DNA of 64,000 nt from Chitinophaga rhizosphaerae (GTDB taxonomy: Bacteria; Bacteroidota; Bacteroidia; Chitinophagales; Chitinophagaceae): positions 434,001-498,000 of the forward strand of contig NZ_RXLO01000002.1 of assembly GCF_003958645.1 (NCBI RefSeq). Direction: 5' to 3'. The notes beneath the pieces were generated by a model that made no database searches, was not told where the DNA came from, and worked only from the letters and a program-made list of their open reading frames with translations. A program made the translations under genes and the position numbers. Position 1 is the stretch's first letter; the number at the start of each line of letters is the position of its first letter. This document shows positions 10,385 to 20,198 of the stretch, piece after piece.

Positions 10385-10807
10385 CTATATCAATTTTGAA
10401 ATCCAGTCCGCTACGTCAAATGAGGGGCACGCCTTCTTCACTCTTGGGAAATCCCGGTGGCCCAGAATTTTTGCAGTTGGATACTTTGCTTTGAGTTTTT
10501 TTACCAGCGCCTTCATCGCTTCCAGTTGTTCGGGTGTTCGGGTGTCCTTCGGATCCCCTTTTTCATCTATTCCGCCGATGTACGAGACGTGAACGGATGC
10601 CTGGTTAAATCCTTGTACCCCATTGGTCACGTCGCTTTCGTCCGCAAGTTGCTTCACTCCGCCGTTGGCGGAGATGATGTAATGATAGCCTGGACTCTTC
10701 CATTTCAGTTGTTCCTTCCAGTATCGCTGAATAGCTTCTACGCTTGCGAATGGCTGGGTCGCGGTGCAATGTAATACGATGTATTTGATGTTTCTCGGAT
10801 TGGTCAT
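10385..10807 (-). CDS. Phage endolysin: N-acetylmuramoyl-L-alanine amidase
   Basis: A 140-residue amidase_2 (PGRP-like) domain that cleaves the bond between MurNAc and the stem peptide. The first zinc His is in YIVLHCTATQ, the second in ILGHRDFP, and the Cys ligand in VKKACPSFD. No signal peptide is present, so release needs a holin, as expected with the membrane proteins just upstream. The ATG at 10807 overlaps the stop of the preceding gene as ATGA; the 19-residue longer form would overlap it by 61 bases and adds no domain. Confidence 0.92.
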   Translation of the reverse strand: MTNPRNIKYIVLHCTATQPFASVEAIQRYWKEQLKWKSPGYHYIISANGGVKQLADESDVTNGVQGFNQASVHVSYIGGIDEKGDPKDTRTPEQLEAMKALVKKLKAKYPTAKILGHRDFPRVKKACPSFDVADWISKLI

Positions 10808-11304
10808 TTCTTGAACAATTTGAAGAAGCCCAGGCCCCCGGTTTTGAATTTGATAATTAGCCAAACCAGCACAGCGCCGGCCAGCAGCCAGAACCGTAGA
10901 TCCGCAGCGCGCTTGCCTTTAGTGAGCCGGGCGTTATCGGCTTTATAAACTGCGTTCTCCCGTGCCGTGCTATCCTTCCGGGCTTCAGCCAGCTTCCACG
11001 CAGTTACCATGGCCAGGAAAACGCGATTGTTCCGGAGGATACTGTCCAGGTTCAACGTTTTGTCCGGGCACTTCACCGTCAGCCGGCCGGATTTCGATTT
11101 CACGGCGCCGGAATCGAAATCCGGAATACTGCCGCGCGTTTCGATGGTGATGGCTTCACCCTGGAGGGTTAGCGGAGGCGCCAGCTGAAGGCTATCCAGG
11201 TGCTCCCCCAGCACAGCCCGGAGCGCCTCCCGTTCTGCAGCGGATGGATCTTTGGTTGTCCGGCAGCCGGCCAGAAGGATCAATATCGAAATGAGGTATT
11301 TCAT
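10804..11304 (-). CDS. Candidate unimolecular spanin: lipoprotein with C-terminal membrane segment
   Basis: A 166-residue protein with an N-terminal lipobox (ISILILLAGC, Cys at residue 14) and a single C-terminal membrane helix (FWLLAGAVLVWLIIKF) before a short basic tail (KLFKK). A periplasmic region of about 110 residues joins them. A lipid anchor for the outer membrane plus an inner-membrane helix in one chain is the layout of u-spanins such as T1 gp11, which disrupt the outer membrane in the last step of lysis. Position next to the endolysin and holin candidates supports this. The assignment rests on topology, not on sequence similarity. Confidence 0.6.
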   Translation of the reverse strand: MKYLISILILLAGCRTTKDPSAAEREALRAVLGEHLDSLQLAPPLTLQGEAITIETRGSIPDFDSGAVKSKSGRLTVKCPDKTLNLDSILRNNRVFLAMVTAWKLAEARKDSTARENAVYKADNARLTKGKRAADLRFWLLAGAVLVWLIIKFKTGGLGFFKLFKK

Positions 11305-11582
11305 TTGGTGAGAATAGTTTCGAACAGCTCATTCAAAGAAAATCCGATTGTCGATGCAGCGCCGATAACCCACCATTTCCAGCGTTCATATGTCTCCATC
11401 TTCTCCTCGAGCTTGGCCAGGCGCCCGGAAAGGCCCTTGTCTCCTGCTACTGGGTTTCCCATAATCCCCTCCCGCACCTGCGCCATCATGCCCTTCATAT
11501 CCTTCAGGGATTCGGACAGTTTCTCCACGTTCCCGGACAATTCTTCCAGCTTGTCTTCCATATGAGCTATTCGGTTTTCCAT
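11301..11582 (-). CDS. Coiled-coil membrane protein of the lysis cassette (XhlA-like)
   Basis: A 93-residue protein: an N-terminal heptad-rich helix (HMEDKLEELSGNVEKLSESL) and one C-terminal membrane segment (KWWVIGAASTIGFSLNELF). The layout resembles the XhlA/haemolysin-type holin accessory proteins that occur beside amidases. It overlaps the start of the spanin candidate by 4 bases. A role in lysis is inferred from place and topology. Confidence 0.6.
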   Translation of the reverse strand: MENRIAHMEDKLEELSGNVEKLSESLKDMKGMMAQVREGIMGNPVAGDKGLSGRLAKLEEKMETYERWKWWVIGAASTIGFSLNELFETILTK

Positions 11583-11588
11583 GATCAG

Positions 11589-11885
11589 TTAGCCTTTCGG
11601 TTTGTATTTAGATTCCTCGCTAATTCCGGCCTTCTCCGGATCCTTCACCGTTGCCGTGGCGGCACCACCGGTACCGAGGAGACAGCCGGCAAGGAAGATG
11701 AGCGCCGAAGACAGTTTTGCCGGGATAACGAAAACGTCGAGATACTCCAGGCCAAAGGCCGCGCCCATGGCCAAAAGGATATAGATACTGTAGGATTGTA
11801 TCTTCTTCCAGAATTCGGGAGTGTTACCACTGCCGGAGGAAAGGCGAAGCCATATTTCTTTGAGTAGTGCTATTTTATCCATCAT
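11589..11885 (-). CDS. Candidate holin with two membrane segments
   Basis: A 98-residue protein with two hydrophobic helices (YSIYILLAMGAAFGLEYL and LSSALIFLAGCLLGTGGAA) and a charged C-terminal tail (EESKYKPKG). Size, topology and place directly upstream of the endolysin group fit a class II holin that makes the membrane lesion timing lysis. The start ATG overlaps the stop of the tail-fibre gene. No specific holin family is recognised. Confidence 0.6.
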   Translation of the reverse strand: MMDKIALLKEIWLRLSSGSGNTPEFWKKIQSYSIYILLAMGAAFGLEYLDVFVIPAKLSSALIFLAGCLLGTGGAATATVKDPEKAGISEESKYKPKG

Positions 11886-14131
11886 TCAAATATTTTTTGA
11901 ACAGTAAATGAAATGTTTTTCACCGTAGCCAAACGATCCTCATTCAGGGCGTAATAGAGCTTGTTATATGCGCCTGGAACGATCCAGATATAAGCCCCGC
12001 CGCGCAGAAGATTGTCGTTCGGATGTACATTCCAAGACGTGGTGACCTTCCGCCCGGAAGCTGCATGCCGCTGAACTATCATGTTCACGCGGCCGAGGCT
12101 GACCCTGTTGTTAGCAATGATCGGAAGGCTGGCCGTGCTGATGTCAGGGATTCGGTATGGGAATAACAGCTCGTCGAACAGGTCCGAAGTAGTGGTCATG
12201 GCCGTGAAGAATCGCTTTGCATGGACCTCTCCATCCATTGCGGCGCGAAACTCATACCCGCTGTCGAAAAAGCGAAGCGTGGACATCGTATTCAGAGAAT
12301 CCGGCGCAGCAACTCCCGACCATTTAATCACTGTCCGCTGGGTAATATCAATGTTGTTGCATACTACCGCCTTGATTGACAGTATATCCGTAGCAATGCC
12401 ATCGAGCCGGACGTCTCGTGAGATCAGCGTTTCTCCTCCATGATAGGAGCCTGCGAACCGATTATTCTTATAGTTCATGACGGCATATTCTTGCGCGCCA
12501 CTGTTGAAGATGTAGGGAGGGTACGTGGTGTTGTTCCGGTAGTAGTACATGCTGTCATATGATGCCACTGGTGCGTCCTTGAGCGAATAAAAGTTAACGC
12601 CGCATACGTACATGTTCCCCCCGGCATTGGTCTTGGTCACCCTGATGGTGTGAGTACCTGGCAAAAGGTTGGCATACTTCCGGGTAAACAGCTCCGCAGT
12701 GGGCCGGGTAGTGTTGAATGTCTCTACTATATTCCCATCTATCCTCACCTCTACGTCTGATCCGGAAGCGGAGGACATTAACCCCAGTTGTGTTTCGGCT
12801 CCGGTGAATGAGAATTCGATATACGCATTCTGTGCTGCTGTCGTGTTAATGTGCATAACGATCCCGTGGGTGCCACGGAAGTATTCGTAATATGACCAGG
12901 TGCCGGATTTGGTCGGCGCGGAATTGCTCGTTAAATACGCATCATCGATATCGTGTACGATTGTCGTTCGCAAAAGATCGGTTGGAAGACCTTCAGAATC
13001 ATCAGTGGTCACAATATTCTTCCTCAGGACTGTAAGTAAGTACCCGCGGGGTTTCTTAGTGATCGCGTAGAATGTCGAATCATCATTCCGGTACAGGCAC
13101 ATCTTATTTGATCGTGTCATAGCCGGAGGTATGTAAGCTGGCGAAATCTCCCGGTCGTAATCGTTAACAATGAAGCCACGAATGTACTTTGCGTTGTCAA
13201 ATCTACCGGTTAGTACTGTCTGCATTCCCACGACGGCGACGCCCTGGCAGTCCACGGAATCAATCAGGAGCTTAGGCACATTCACCTCGATTATTCCGAT
13301 ATTCCGACTGATGGCATATGCCACAGCATCGGCTATTGCCTGGTTGTCATTCACAATTCCGTCGCCAACTGCCCCAAACCAGGTGGCTTTAACCGGATTG
13401 GCTTTCGCGCGTACCCAGTATCCGTTACTCCCGGCAAACGTTATCCCTTTGTCAGCAGTACCGGTAGCTTGCCATGTAAACCATCCGCCGCGCAGTGAAT
13501 CAGTGACAAGAACGCTATGTTTTGGAGAGCCGAATAGTATGAGCTCTTCAACCGAATCAGCAATTCCGGGAAGGGAATCATTCACTTGCCCCAAAGTAGG
13601 CGCCTGGTTACCCGATTCAGCTGGTACCGTCTGGATATTTCCCTCCGCCACGATGGACAGGTCTAAAGTTGAGGGTAGCTTCCCTACATGTAGCGGCGCA
13701 GCCGGCGTAGTATTCGTAGCGATTCTTGCCGTCCCTGTAATGCCAAAGCTGGAGCTGGGCTGCAATCCTGAAGCGCGGTTTTCGATGGCGAATTGCGAAA
13801 CATACGTCCGTGTAGCGATTGTGGTCGAGGTGTCTGAGTATTTCATGTAGGCGGAAAGATCAGATGCGAATTCCCGCCAGATACCTGCGTTATCCTTCCA
13901 CCGCGGTTTCCCATGCCAATACGCAAGAATTCCGGAATCGCCGACGGGCATGTAATTCTCGTCTAGTATAACCTTCTTGGTTGTATCACGGGGTAACATG
14001 AAAATGCCCCGCGGCCAGAGACCATCATACGCATTGTTAATCGCGTTGTAGTTCCATGGTGTTTCATTCTGCGCCTGTGCGGCCATTGACAGCAATACTG
14101 CCAAAATTGTCAATACTCTCTTCATCGTCAT
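11882..14131 (-). CDS. Tail spike/fibre with pectate-lyase-like beta-helix and a signal peptide
   Basis: A 749-residue protein. Around residues 235-290 the block ATWFGAVGDGIVNDNQAI is the hallmark entry to pectate-lyase_3 type beta-helices found in phage tail spikes that bind or cut surface glycans. The C-terminal half is beta-rich. Oddly, the N-terminus is a clear Sec signal peptide (MKRVLTILAVLLSMAAQAQ), which is not expected for a virion protein made and assembled in the cytoplasm. The gene overlaps its upstream neighbour by ATGA and sits where tail fibres normally do. Host-surface recognition is inferred. Confidence 0.8.
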   Translation of the reverse strand: MTMKRVLTILAVLLSMAAQAQNETPWNYNAINNAYDGLWPRGIFMLPRDTTKKVILDENYMPVGDSGILAYWHGKPRWKDNAGIWREFASDLSAYMKYSDTSTTIATRTYVSQFAIENRASGLQPSSSFGITGTARIATNTTPAAPLHVGKLPSTLDLSIVAEGNIQTVPAESGNQAPTLGQVNDSLPGIADSVEELILFGSPKHSVLVTDSLRGGWFTWQATGTADKGITFAGSNGYWVRAKANPVKATWFGAVGDGIVNDNQAIADAVAYAISRNIGIIEVNVPKLLIDSVDCQGVAVVGMQTVLTGRFDNAKYIRGFIVNDYDREISPAYIPPAMTRSNKMCLYRNDDSTFYAITKKPRGYLLTVLRKNIVTTDDSEGLPTDLLRTTIVHDIDDAYLTSNSAPTKSGTWSYYEYFRGTHGIVMHINTTAAQNAYIEFSFTGAETQLGLMSSASGSDVEVRIDGNIVETFNTTRPTAELFTRKYANLLPGTHTIRVTKTNAGGNMYVCGVNFYSLKDAPVASYDSMYYYRNNTTYPPYIFNSGAQEYAVMNYKNNRFAGSYHGGETLISRDVRLDGIATDILSIKAVVCNNIDITQRTVIKWSGVAAPDSLNTMSTLRFFDSGYEFRAAMDGEVHAKRFFTAMTTTSDLFDELLFPYRIPDISTASLPIIANNRVSLGRVNMIVQRHAASGRKVTTSWNVHPNDNLLRGGAYIWIVPGAYNKLYYALNEDRLATVKNISFTVQKIFE

Positions 14132-15435
14132 ATGTGTATTAAAGCGGGGAATCCCACGTTCTCGGGGCGGGCTTCGGAGCCGCCCTCGGAAACTATGTTC
14201 CCCATTCCAAAAAGATTCGGTTGCGTATTTCCGGGATCGTTGTCACCGTTTACCGCTGTTCCGGTGCCAGTGATCTGCATTAACCCTTTGAAATTGCCAT
14301 TTTCGTGGTTGTGTGCCTTGTTCTGGTTGGCCTCCGTGGAGCCGACGATATTCGGCTCAGACCGGTCGGGATCTTTCCCCGCACCAAGATCCAGGAAACG
14401 TGGGAACCATCCATCCCACTTCGGCACCATCACCACTCCACCACCTCGCGCCCACTTCGTAGGGTTTGCGGCTGCCTGGGCGATTGTGACTACCGAACCC
14501 GGGTAGGCTGCGGCGAGCGCAACACAATAATCGTCAACACCGGGGTATTCGTTGGCCTGTAGCGTCTGGCGCTGTGCGCGGATCAGGTCAGGGCCGGGTA
14601 TACCGCCAAATGCAGGCATGCCCACCTGCTTCCACCGTTCTCCCTGGGCGACAACGTACCAAACTGTACCGATCCGGACGAGAAATACGTAGTCGATTTC
14701 CCCCAGGACAACACGGGTGGGCACCAGCGAAACACCGCGCACCATAGTCTGACCTGCCGGCGCGGCCACAACGGATTGCTTTTGCTGCCCGCCGCCAGTA
14801 CGTACCACGCACAGCACATTCTCCGGGTAAGCCGAGTTCAGTGTGTAGGTGATTGCCAGCGACGTGGCAGATTGCAGCAGGATCATTTTCCGGTCGAATG
14901 CCGCACCTGCGGTAACACTGGAGGTAACCACCTGCACCCCGGAGGTAAACCGGGCGATTGCGTCAGGGGTAGCCACCACGCTACTGATAACCGGCTTGAA
15001 CTCGACCCGGTATTTCTGGCCGTTCACGAAATAGGCGCCGGTCTTGGTGTGGTGAAACCCGCCACCGGAGACATTGTTCTGCCACTCCGGGCCTTTCTCC
15101 ATGAAGCCCATCCCGCGCATATCGATGCTGTATTCTTTCCCTTCCAGGTATGCGTCAACCAAACGGATCGGCTTGCCGAAAGTCGGAGACACTGGGTTCG
15201 TGTCGTTCTCCAACGTAGCGCCATGCATCTCGCCGCCGATCGTGTAGTACCGATCTGGCAGGTTCACGGCGGAGCCCAGCTGATCGGCGATGATGTCGCC
15301 GGCATTTTCGATGGGTGTTTTATATGCCTTCTTGGTCGCAGGATCCCCCACCACCAGCTGCCACAATTTGGTGACGGCTATTCCGGAGGGAAGATCCTGG
15401 ACGGCTACGAGGTCTACGATATCAAACTCAGGCAT
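14128..15435 (-). CDS. Tail fibre protein with collar-like C-terminus
   Basis: A 435-residue protein. The C-terminal part has the layout of phage tail-collar domains: WFPRFLDLGAGKDP, then NKAHNHENGNF, then GGSEARPENVGFPALIHI at the very end, where an ARPxN motif closes the trimeric tip. The N-terminal part (VAVQDLPSGIAVTKLWQLVV) is probably the attachment to the tail. It lies between the spike and the tail-tip proteins. The receptor is unknown. Confidence 0.75.
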   Translation of the reverse strand: MPEFDIVDLVAVQDLPSGIAVTKLWQLVVGDPATKKAYKTPIENAGDIIADQLGSAVNLPDRYYTIGGEMHGATLENDTNPVSPTFGKPIRLVDAYLEGKEYSIDMRGMGFMEKGPEWQNNVSGGGFHHTKTGAYFVNGQKYRVEFKPVISSVVATPDAIARFTSGVQVVTSSVTAGAAFDRKMILLQSATSLAITYTLNSAYPENVLCVVRTGGGQQKQSVVAAPAGQTMVRGVSLVPTRVVLGEIDYVFLVRIGTVWYVVAQGERWKQVGMPAFGGIPGPDLIRAQRQTLQANEYPGVDDYCVALAAAYPGSVVTIAQAAANPTKWARGGGVVMVPKWDGWFPRFLDLGAGKDPDRSEPNIVGSTEANQNKAHNHENGNFKGLMQITGTGTAVNGDNDPGNTQPNLFGMGNIVSEGGSEARPENVGFPALIHI

Positions 15436-16195
15436 AATTCGGGCTTATAAGTTCGTTAGTGTCTGGGTCGGGAGTAATACCCTCGTTGTCCGTTCCTGTC
15501 CACAGGCCCAATCCAGGCGAAGCGGACGCAAATACAACGGACGGCACGAAAGGCGCATCCCACTCAGCCAGCAGGCTGAAATCGCACCCGGATGTATACC
15601 CGGTCAACTGGAAGTATTGATTCTCCGGATAGGAGTTGAATTGGTTGATTACATCGTCCGCGTTATAGGCGATGCCGATCACGCCACCAGGACTTGTGCC
15701 GTCCGCGTTGTACCAGTACAGCGATACCGGGTACGGGTCGGGGCAACCGAACAGGCGCGCCATAGACGAATCTGCGAGGAAGACGTCGGCGGGAATTGGC
15801 TGGAAAACGTCCTTTGCCATACCGGTACCGGTAGCCGCCATGTCGAACTTGATGACGTCCTTCATCTGGCTGGTGAAATTCAGCGAGGTAATCAGGATGG
15901 AGCCGGACATGGAATAGCCACCCACAGCATATGCCGAAGCGCGCCATTTCAATTCCGCGCCCTGTTCGGCCCAGCCTTTGAGCTTCACCCAGTTCACCGA
16001 GGCGCGGAACACCACTACGCCTGGCACCTGCACCGTGTAGGTGATGTCGTCGGCGAGGAACCGGCGCCACCGGGTGGTCGGATCGACGATCCGGCGGGTG
16101 GAGTACTGGAAATCAAAAACGCAGTCTGTCGCATAACAGATAGGCGTTTCGACCCCGTTGTCCTCTATGTAGATTATGAAGTCCTTTCCTTTCAT
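15428..16195 (-). CDS. Tail protein with tail-tube-like fold
   Basis: A 255-residue protein starting with KDFIIYIEDNGVETPICYAT, the pattern seen at the start of phage tail-tube proteins, followed by the SLNFTSQMKDVIKFDMAATG block. Because a separate, shorter major tail tube candidate lies at 20.8-21.3 kb, this copy may be a tail-tip or adaptor protein with the same fold. Overlaps its neighbours by 8 and 4 bases. Confidence 0.6.
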   Translation of the reverse strand: MKGKDFIIYIEDNGVETPICYATDCVFDFQYSTRRIVDPTTRWRRFLADDITYTVQVPGVVVFRASVNWVKLKGWAEQGAELKWRASAYAVGGYSMSGSILITSLNFTSQMKDVIKFDMAATGTGMAKDVFQPIPADVFLADSSMARLFGCPDPYPVSLYWYNADGTSPGGVIGIAYNADDVINQFNSYPENQYFQLTGYTSGCDFSLLAEWDAPFVPSVVFASASPGLGLWTGTDNEGITPDPDTNELISPNYA

Positions 16196-18153
16196 TCGTT
16201 TTCCTCCTCGATGTCAAACTCACGTATTTCAACCTGCGCCCCGCCTTCCGGTAAAAGCTCGATGAGCGATACCTCGTGCGTGCAGGTAAGGTTATTGTAG
16301 GTGTCACGCAGCTGCAGGTAACGTTTACCCGGCAGCGCGTCGAACTCGATCACACTGTAATACTCCAGCGTATTGCTGTACAGGCTCCCCTCCCAGCTTT
16401 GCAGGGATCTGGCGTACTGGTCGATGTGCGCCCGCACCATGTGGCGTTCGATATCGTCGGCGACGATGCCGGGCTTACTGCTCTCCCAGCTGGCAACCGG
16501 CTCTTTTGCCGCCCCGGTGAAAAGCGTGTTGGACGCACCATCATCACCGGTATCAATGAAACTGAACTGCTGCGGATCTGTCTTTTCGCGGGAGAATTTC
16601 GCCCCGTTGATCGCCGCCAGGCGCCGCCCTTTTGAGGCGAGATTGATGATGCCCATCTTCGGCGGCCAAAGTGTAACGGAATCGACGAAAGGCCCATCCA
16701 CCGTTTCGGACAATTCGTAGGGTGTGTAAAAAAACAAGGATAACTTGAACGAAGTCGGCGGTGGACCTGACGGGGTACCGTTTGGACGAGGGTGTGGCAC
16801 AGGTAAGGATCTAACCTTAAAATTGCCGTCTCTTTTACGACCGTTGCGAATAAGGTTTTGCCGGGACGTATCTTCTACACCTTGCCCCTCAGCTACCCAG
16901 TCACCGCCAGCTCCCATAGTGAACCCGAGGTAATCCGGATCGTCACTGTCTAGATTTACTAGGAACGCAAAGGTTTTTGTGTTATTAAATCGATACTTGA
17001 ATTCCAAATCCAACAATTCTCCGGGCTTAATACGTATGTTCTGTGTATCGCTATAAAATCCCTGGCTAATATTATGCAGGCTGTTGGTGCTGAATGGAAT
17101 AAGCGCGCCGTAAGGGCTCTCGATTGTCCCATCCCCCACCCTACCTAGCGCAGGAGTGCCGAGTGATCGATGCCATTGGTCATAATTTGCGGTACCGTCA
17201 TAGGTCTCCCAGTTGAAATTCAACAGAATATTAATCCCCTGGTAGTTCACTTCGAAAGTGGCTTTCTTCAGTGCGGGCACCATGGGCAATTCCGGGTCGT
17301 CGTCGATTGGCAGCACGTCGAAGGCGCCTACCGTCGATCCACCAGATGCCAGCATTTCAGGAACAGCGACATCGGTCACGGTGAATTCGCTTTCGTAGCG
17401 CTCCACGGTGAACGTATCGCTGGTCAAATCCTGCATGCGGACGAACCAGACCTGACCACCTGCGATAAAACACCGAGCGTAAAAGGTTTTACAGAAAGCG
17501 GTTATGACGTCGTGTACCATTACGGGACCGGTGACAAAATCATAAAAGATATCAGTATGGATGAAAGTTCCGTTCAGTAACCGCTTCCCTGCCTCGATAT
17601 TGGTCGGCGTAAGGCTGCAGAGGATGTTTATGGACGTGCCGGCGTCGACGATCTGGTGCAGGGCACGGGTAAGCATAGTCTCGTACAGGCTCACCTTATC
17701 GTACACCAGCTTTTGATCTGTATCGTACATATCGAACGGAACCGCTTTGGCGTAGGAAAAACCGTCCACGGCTTTCAGCGTTATGGTGTACGGCGCGTGC
17801 TTCCAGGTGCGGGAACAAAAATCCGGTTTGATGTAGTAAACCCCATCCAGCACGTTGTTCCGGTACACTTCCACCCGCCAGCGGCGCTCCGAGGCTTCAA
17901 AGAACTCTTCAGGAAGGGGTTCGCCGACAGCGCCGGTGAATTCGTAGGAGAACGTTATCTGGCGCCCGATGATAAAATTTGCCTTCTCGTCGTCCGTCTC
18001 GATGCGCTCAGTGATGAGAGGATCGCCGGATGGCACCAGCGTATATACGGAGCCCGCAGCTTGCTCTCCGTCGAGAATATCGACGCGCCAGGTGGCTGGC
18101 GTCACGACGTGCCGGTCGCGGAAGGAGAAGGTGTATTTCAGTTCATACGCCAT
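16192..18153 (-). CDS. Large tail-tip protein (distal tail or hub region)
   Basis: A 653-residue protein directly downstream of the tape measure gene, the place of distal-tail, hub or tail-associated proteins in siphoviruses. The N-terminal part (ELKYTFSFRDRHVVTPATWR) is beta-rich, and a middle part (VMVHDVITAFCKTFYARCFI) resembles segments of baseplate-hub proteins. No enzymatic motif is visible. Named by position. Confidence 0.55.
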   Translation of the reverse strand: MAYELKYTFSFRDRHVVTPATWRVDILDGEQAAGSVYTLVPSGDPLITERIETDDEKANFIIGRQITFSYEFTGAVGEPLPEEFFEASERRWRVEVYRNNVLDGVYYIKPDFCSRTWKHAPYTITLKAVDGFSYAKAVPFDMYDTDQKLVYDKVSLYETMLTRALHQIVDAGTSINILCSLTPTNIEAGKRLLNGTFIHTDIFYDFVTGPVMVHDVITAFCKTFYARCFIAGGQVWFVRMQDLTSDTFTVERYESEFTVTDVAVPEMLASGGSTVGAFDVLPIDDDPELPMVPALKKATFEVNYQGINILLNFNWETYDGTANYDQWHRSLGTPALGRVGDGTIESPYGALIPFSTNSLHNISQGFYSDTQNIRIKPGELLDLEFKYRFNNTKTFAFLVNLDSDDPDYLGFTMGAGGDWVAEGQGVEDTSRQNLIRNGRKRDGNFKVRSLPVPHPRPNGTPSGPPPTSFKLSLFFYTPYELSETVDGPFVDSVTLWPPKMGIINLASKGRRLAAINGAKFSREKTDPQQFSFIDTGDDGASNTLFTGAAKEPVASWESSKPGIVADDIERHMVRAHIDQYARSLQSWEGSLYSNTLEYYSVIEFDALPGKRYLQLRDTYNNLTCTHEVSLIELLPEGGAQVEIREFDIEEENE

Positions 18154-20198
18154 CAGTTGACCCTCCCCTGCTGCGATGCAGCCTTTTTCATGATAATGAA
18201 CAGATCCTGACCCCGAACCTTGGTTACCAGCTCCCCGTCGAAACCGCGCATGCCGCCGAACGCCTCGCGCCAGTCTTCACTGGGTACAATAGCCTCTTTG
18301 CGGCCGGGGTTATCACCCACGCGGGCTATTTGGTCACCGTAGACGATACCGCCAGTAGCGAATGAGGGGATTTGCGCAGCATATGCTTTCAGGGCCCCGC
18401 CTGCGATAATTGCAGCGGCGCCGGCAGCTAATGCAACAGTGGAGTTAAGCCCACTTATCGCGATTTTAATGCCGTCCAAAACCTTACTGTAAACAATAAG
18501 TTCCTTTCCCAAAGCCTGCATATAGCCGCCGAGAATGTTCAAAAACGATGACATTGCAGCCTTTATACCACTCTGCGATCCAATAATTGCTGCTCCTATT
18601 CCATCGCCGAGCGCAAGGAAAGCGTTCATCGTTGCTTCTCTTGCCATTATGGTGAGTCTTTCATTTAAAGCAGTAATCTCTTTGGAAAGATTGTTCCCTA
18701 AAGTAGCTATGCCTGCCCGGAAAGCCTCATTATTGAATCCGATCGTTGGTAACGCCTCAATCTTCACTGGTAATTTGATTGTTACCGGCGTCTTGGTCAG
18801 GGAGTTCTGCAGCTGCTCGATCTGTGTTTTTATCTGGTTGAACAGCTCATCCCCTGGGCGTACACCGAACTCTGCCAGATCCTTCAGCGCCTTCTCGAAC
18901 ACGCGGAGTTTGTCCACGGCGAGACTGGCCACCGTACCGCCGACTGCGGCAAAAGCCACATTCAACCCGGTCAGGTCTTTGTTCATTTCCTGCACCACAT
19001 CGGAAATGGTCTTCCCGGCCGCTTTGGCTTTATCAGCCTGGATGCCGAATATCTTACTACCGAATTGTACCGCAAGCGCATCCTGCCGTTTGATGAGTTC
19101 GTCAATGGTTTTCACCAATTCCTGCTCTTCCTTGTTCAGCCCGGAGATGTTGCCCTGCAATGAATTGACAGTAGCGGCGGCGGATAGCCCTGCCGCCTGG
19201 AAACGATCCATCTGTTGCGCTGCGCCAATACCGATGCCGCCTTTCGGCGCCTTTGCGGCCTCCTCGTCGATCTTGCGAGCGTTGGCCTGGGCTTCTGCCA
19301 GCTTGGCAATCTGTTTGGTGCGCTTCATATCGATCTCCAGCCGCTGCGCGGACAACTCGCCGATCTTCTTCTCGATGGCGCGAGCCTGTGCGGTGGCGAT
19401 GATTGATTGGCGGAGTTTGTCATATGCGGCCGCCCCCTGACCAGCAAGCAGCGCCTCGTTGGTGAAGTTCTTGAAGTAGTCGGGGTATTTCTTCTGCAGG
19501 GAATCGATGAGTTTATTGCGCTCTGCCAGTGGGACATTAAGGTTTTGCGTAGCCCGATACAGCGCGTCAATTTTTGCAAGTTCCGTCTGTGCGTCCTGCG
19601 CACCAGCCAGCATTGTATCGTTTACGGCCTTCTGGATTCGCGCCTGTTCCTTCATGGGGTTCAGGATAGCGTCCACAGCTTCGCCCAAACTGCCATATTT
19701 CTGCACAGCGACGGTAACGGCAGAAATGGCCAGGTTAAGCCCCAGTACCACACCGCCAGGGCCGAGAATAGATTGCCCCAAAGCCCTCAACGCTCCACCT
19801 GCGCTGCCTGCCTGTTTAGATAGGCCACCCAGCTGGGTAATGAGTTCGGAGATATTATTCCCTACGGCGATGAAGCCAAAGGGCGCATCCTGTATGATAC
19901 GTGTAAACCCGGTCAGCGATGTGCTTGCATCTGCTACTCCGCGTTTAACATTACCCATACCAGAAACAGCTTTTTTCCCCGAATCGGTGAAGGCATGAGA
20001 CATGGAGGTTATCGCATGCATTGTAACACGGGTGGATTGCGCCACCTCTCCCAGCAGTTTTTCGATCTTGCTGAGGTCAGCAATTGCAGCATTCGCGTGC
20101 TTACCAACACCGTTGAGCGCGTCGCTTATCGCCTTCGCCCCTTCCTCGGCTCTTTTGGTTTCTGCGTCAAAAATGAGTTTAATTCCGGCTTGATCCAT
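18153..20198 (-). CDS. Tape measure protein
   Basis: A 681-residue protein with long Ala/Lys/Gln-rich helical stretches (about residues 1-120 and 270-430), hydrophobic segments in the C-terminal third (ALAAGAAAIIAGGALKAYA), and the terminal GGIVYGDQIARVGDNPGRKE motif that recurs at the end of phage tape measure proteins. It sets tail length and is threaded inside the tube. It overlaps the end of the GT chaperone frame by 20 bases, as in lambda-like tail operons. Confidence 0.9.
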   Translation of the reverse strand: MDQAGIKLIFDAETKRAEEGAKAISDALNGVGKHANAAIADLSKIEKLLGEVAQSTRVTMHAITSMSHAFTDSGKKAVSGMGNVKRGVADASTSLTGFTRIIQDAPFGFIAVGNNISELITQLGGLSKQAGSAGGALRALGQSILGPGGVVLGLNLAISAVTVAVQKYGSLGEAVDAILNPMKEQARIQKAVNDTMLAGAQDAQTELAKIDALYRATQNLNVPLAERNKLIDSLQKKYPDYFKNFTNEALLAGQGAAAYDKLRQSIIATAQARAIEKKIGELSAQRLEIDMKRTKQIAKLAEAQANARKIDEEAAKAPKGGIGIGAAQQMDRFQAAGLSAAATVNSLQGNISGLNKEEQELVKTIDELIKRQDALAVQFGSKIFGIQADKAKAAGKTISDVVQEMNKDLTGLNVAFAAVGGTVASLAVDKLRVFEKALKDLAEFGVRPGDELFNQIKTQIEQLQNSLTKTPVTIKLPVKIEALPTIGFNNEAFRAGIATLGNNLSKEITALNERLTIMAREATMNAFLALGDGIGAAIIGSQSGIKAAMSSFLNILGGYMQALGKELIVYSKVLDGIKIAISGLNSTVALAAGAAAIIAGGALKAYAAQIPSFATGGIVYGDQIARVGDNPGRKEAIVPSEDWREAFGGMRGFDGELVTKVRGQDLFIIMKKAASQQGRVN

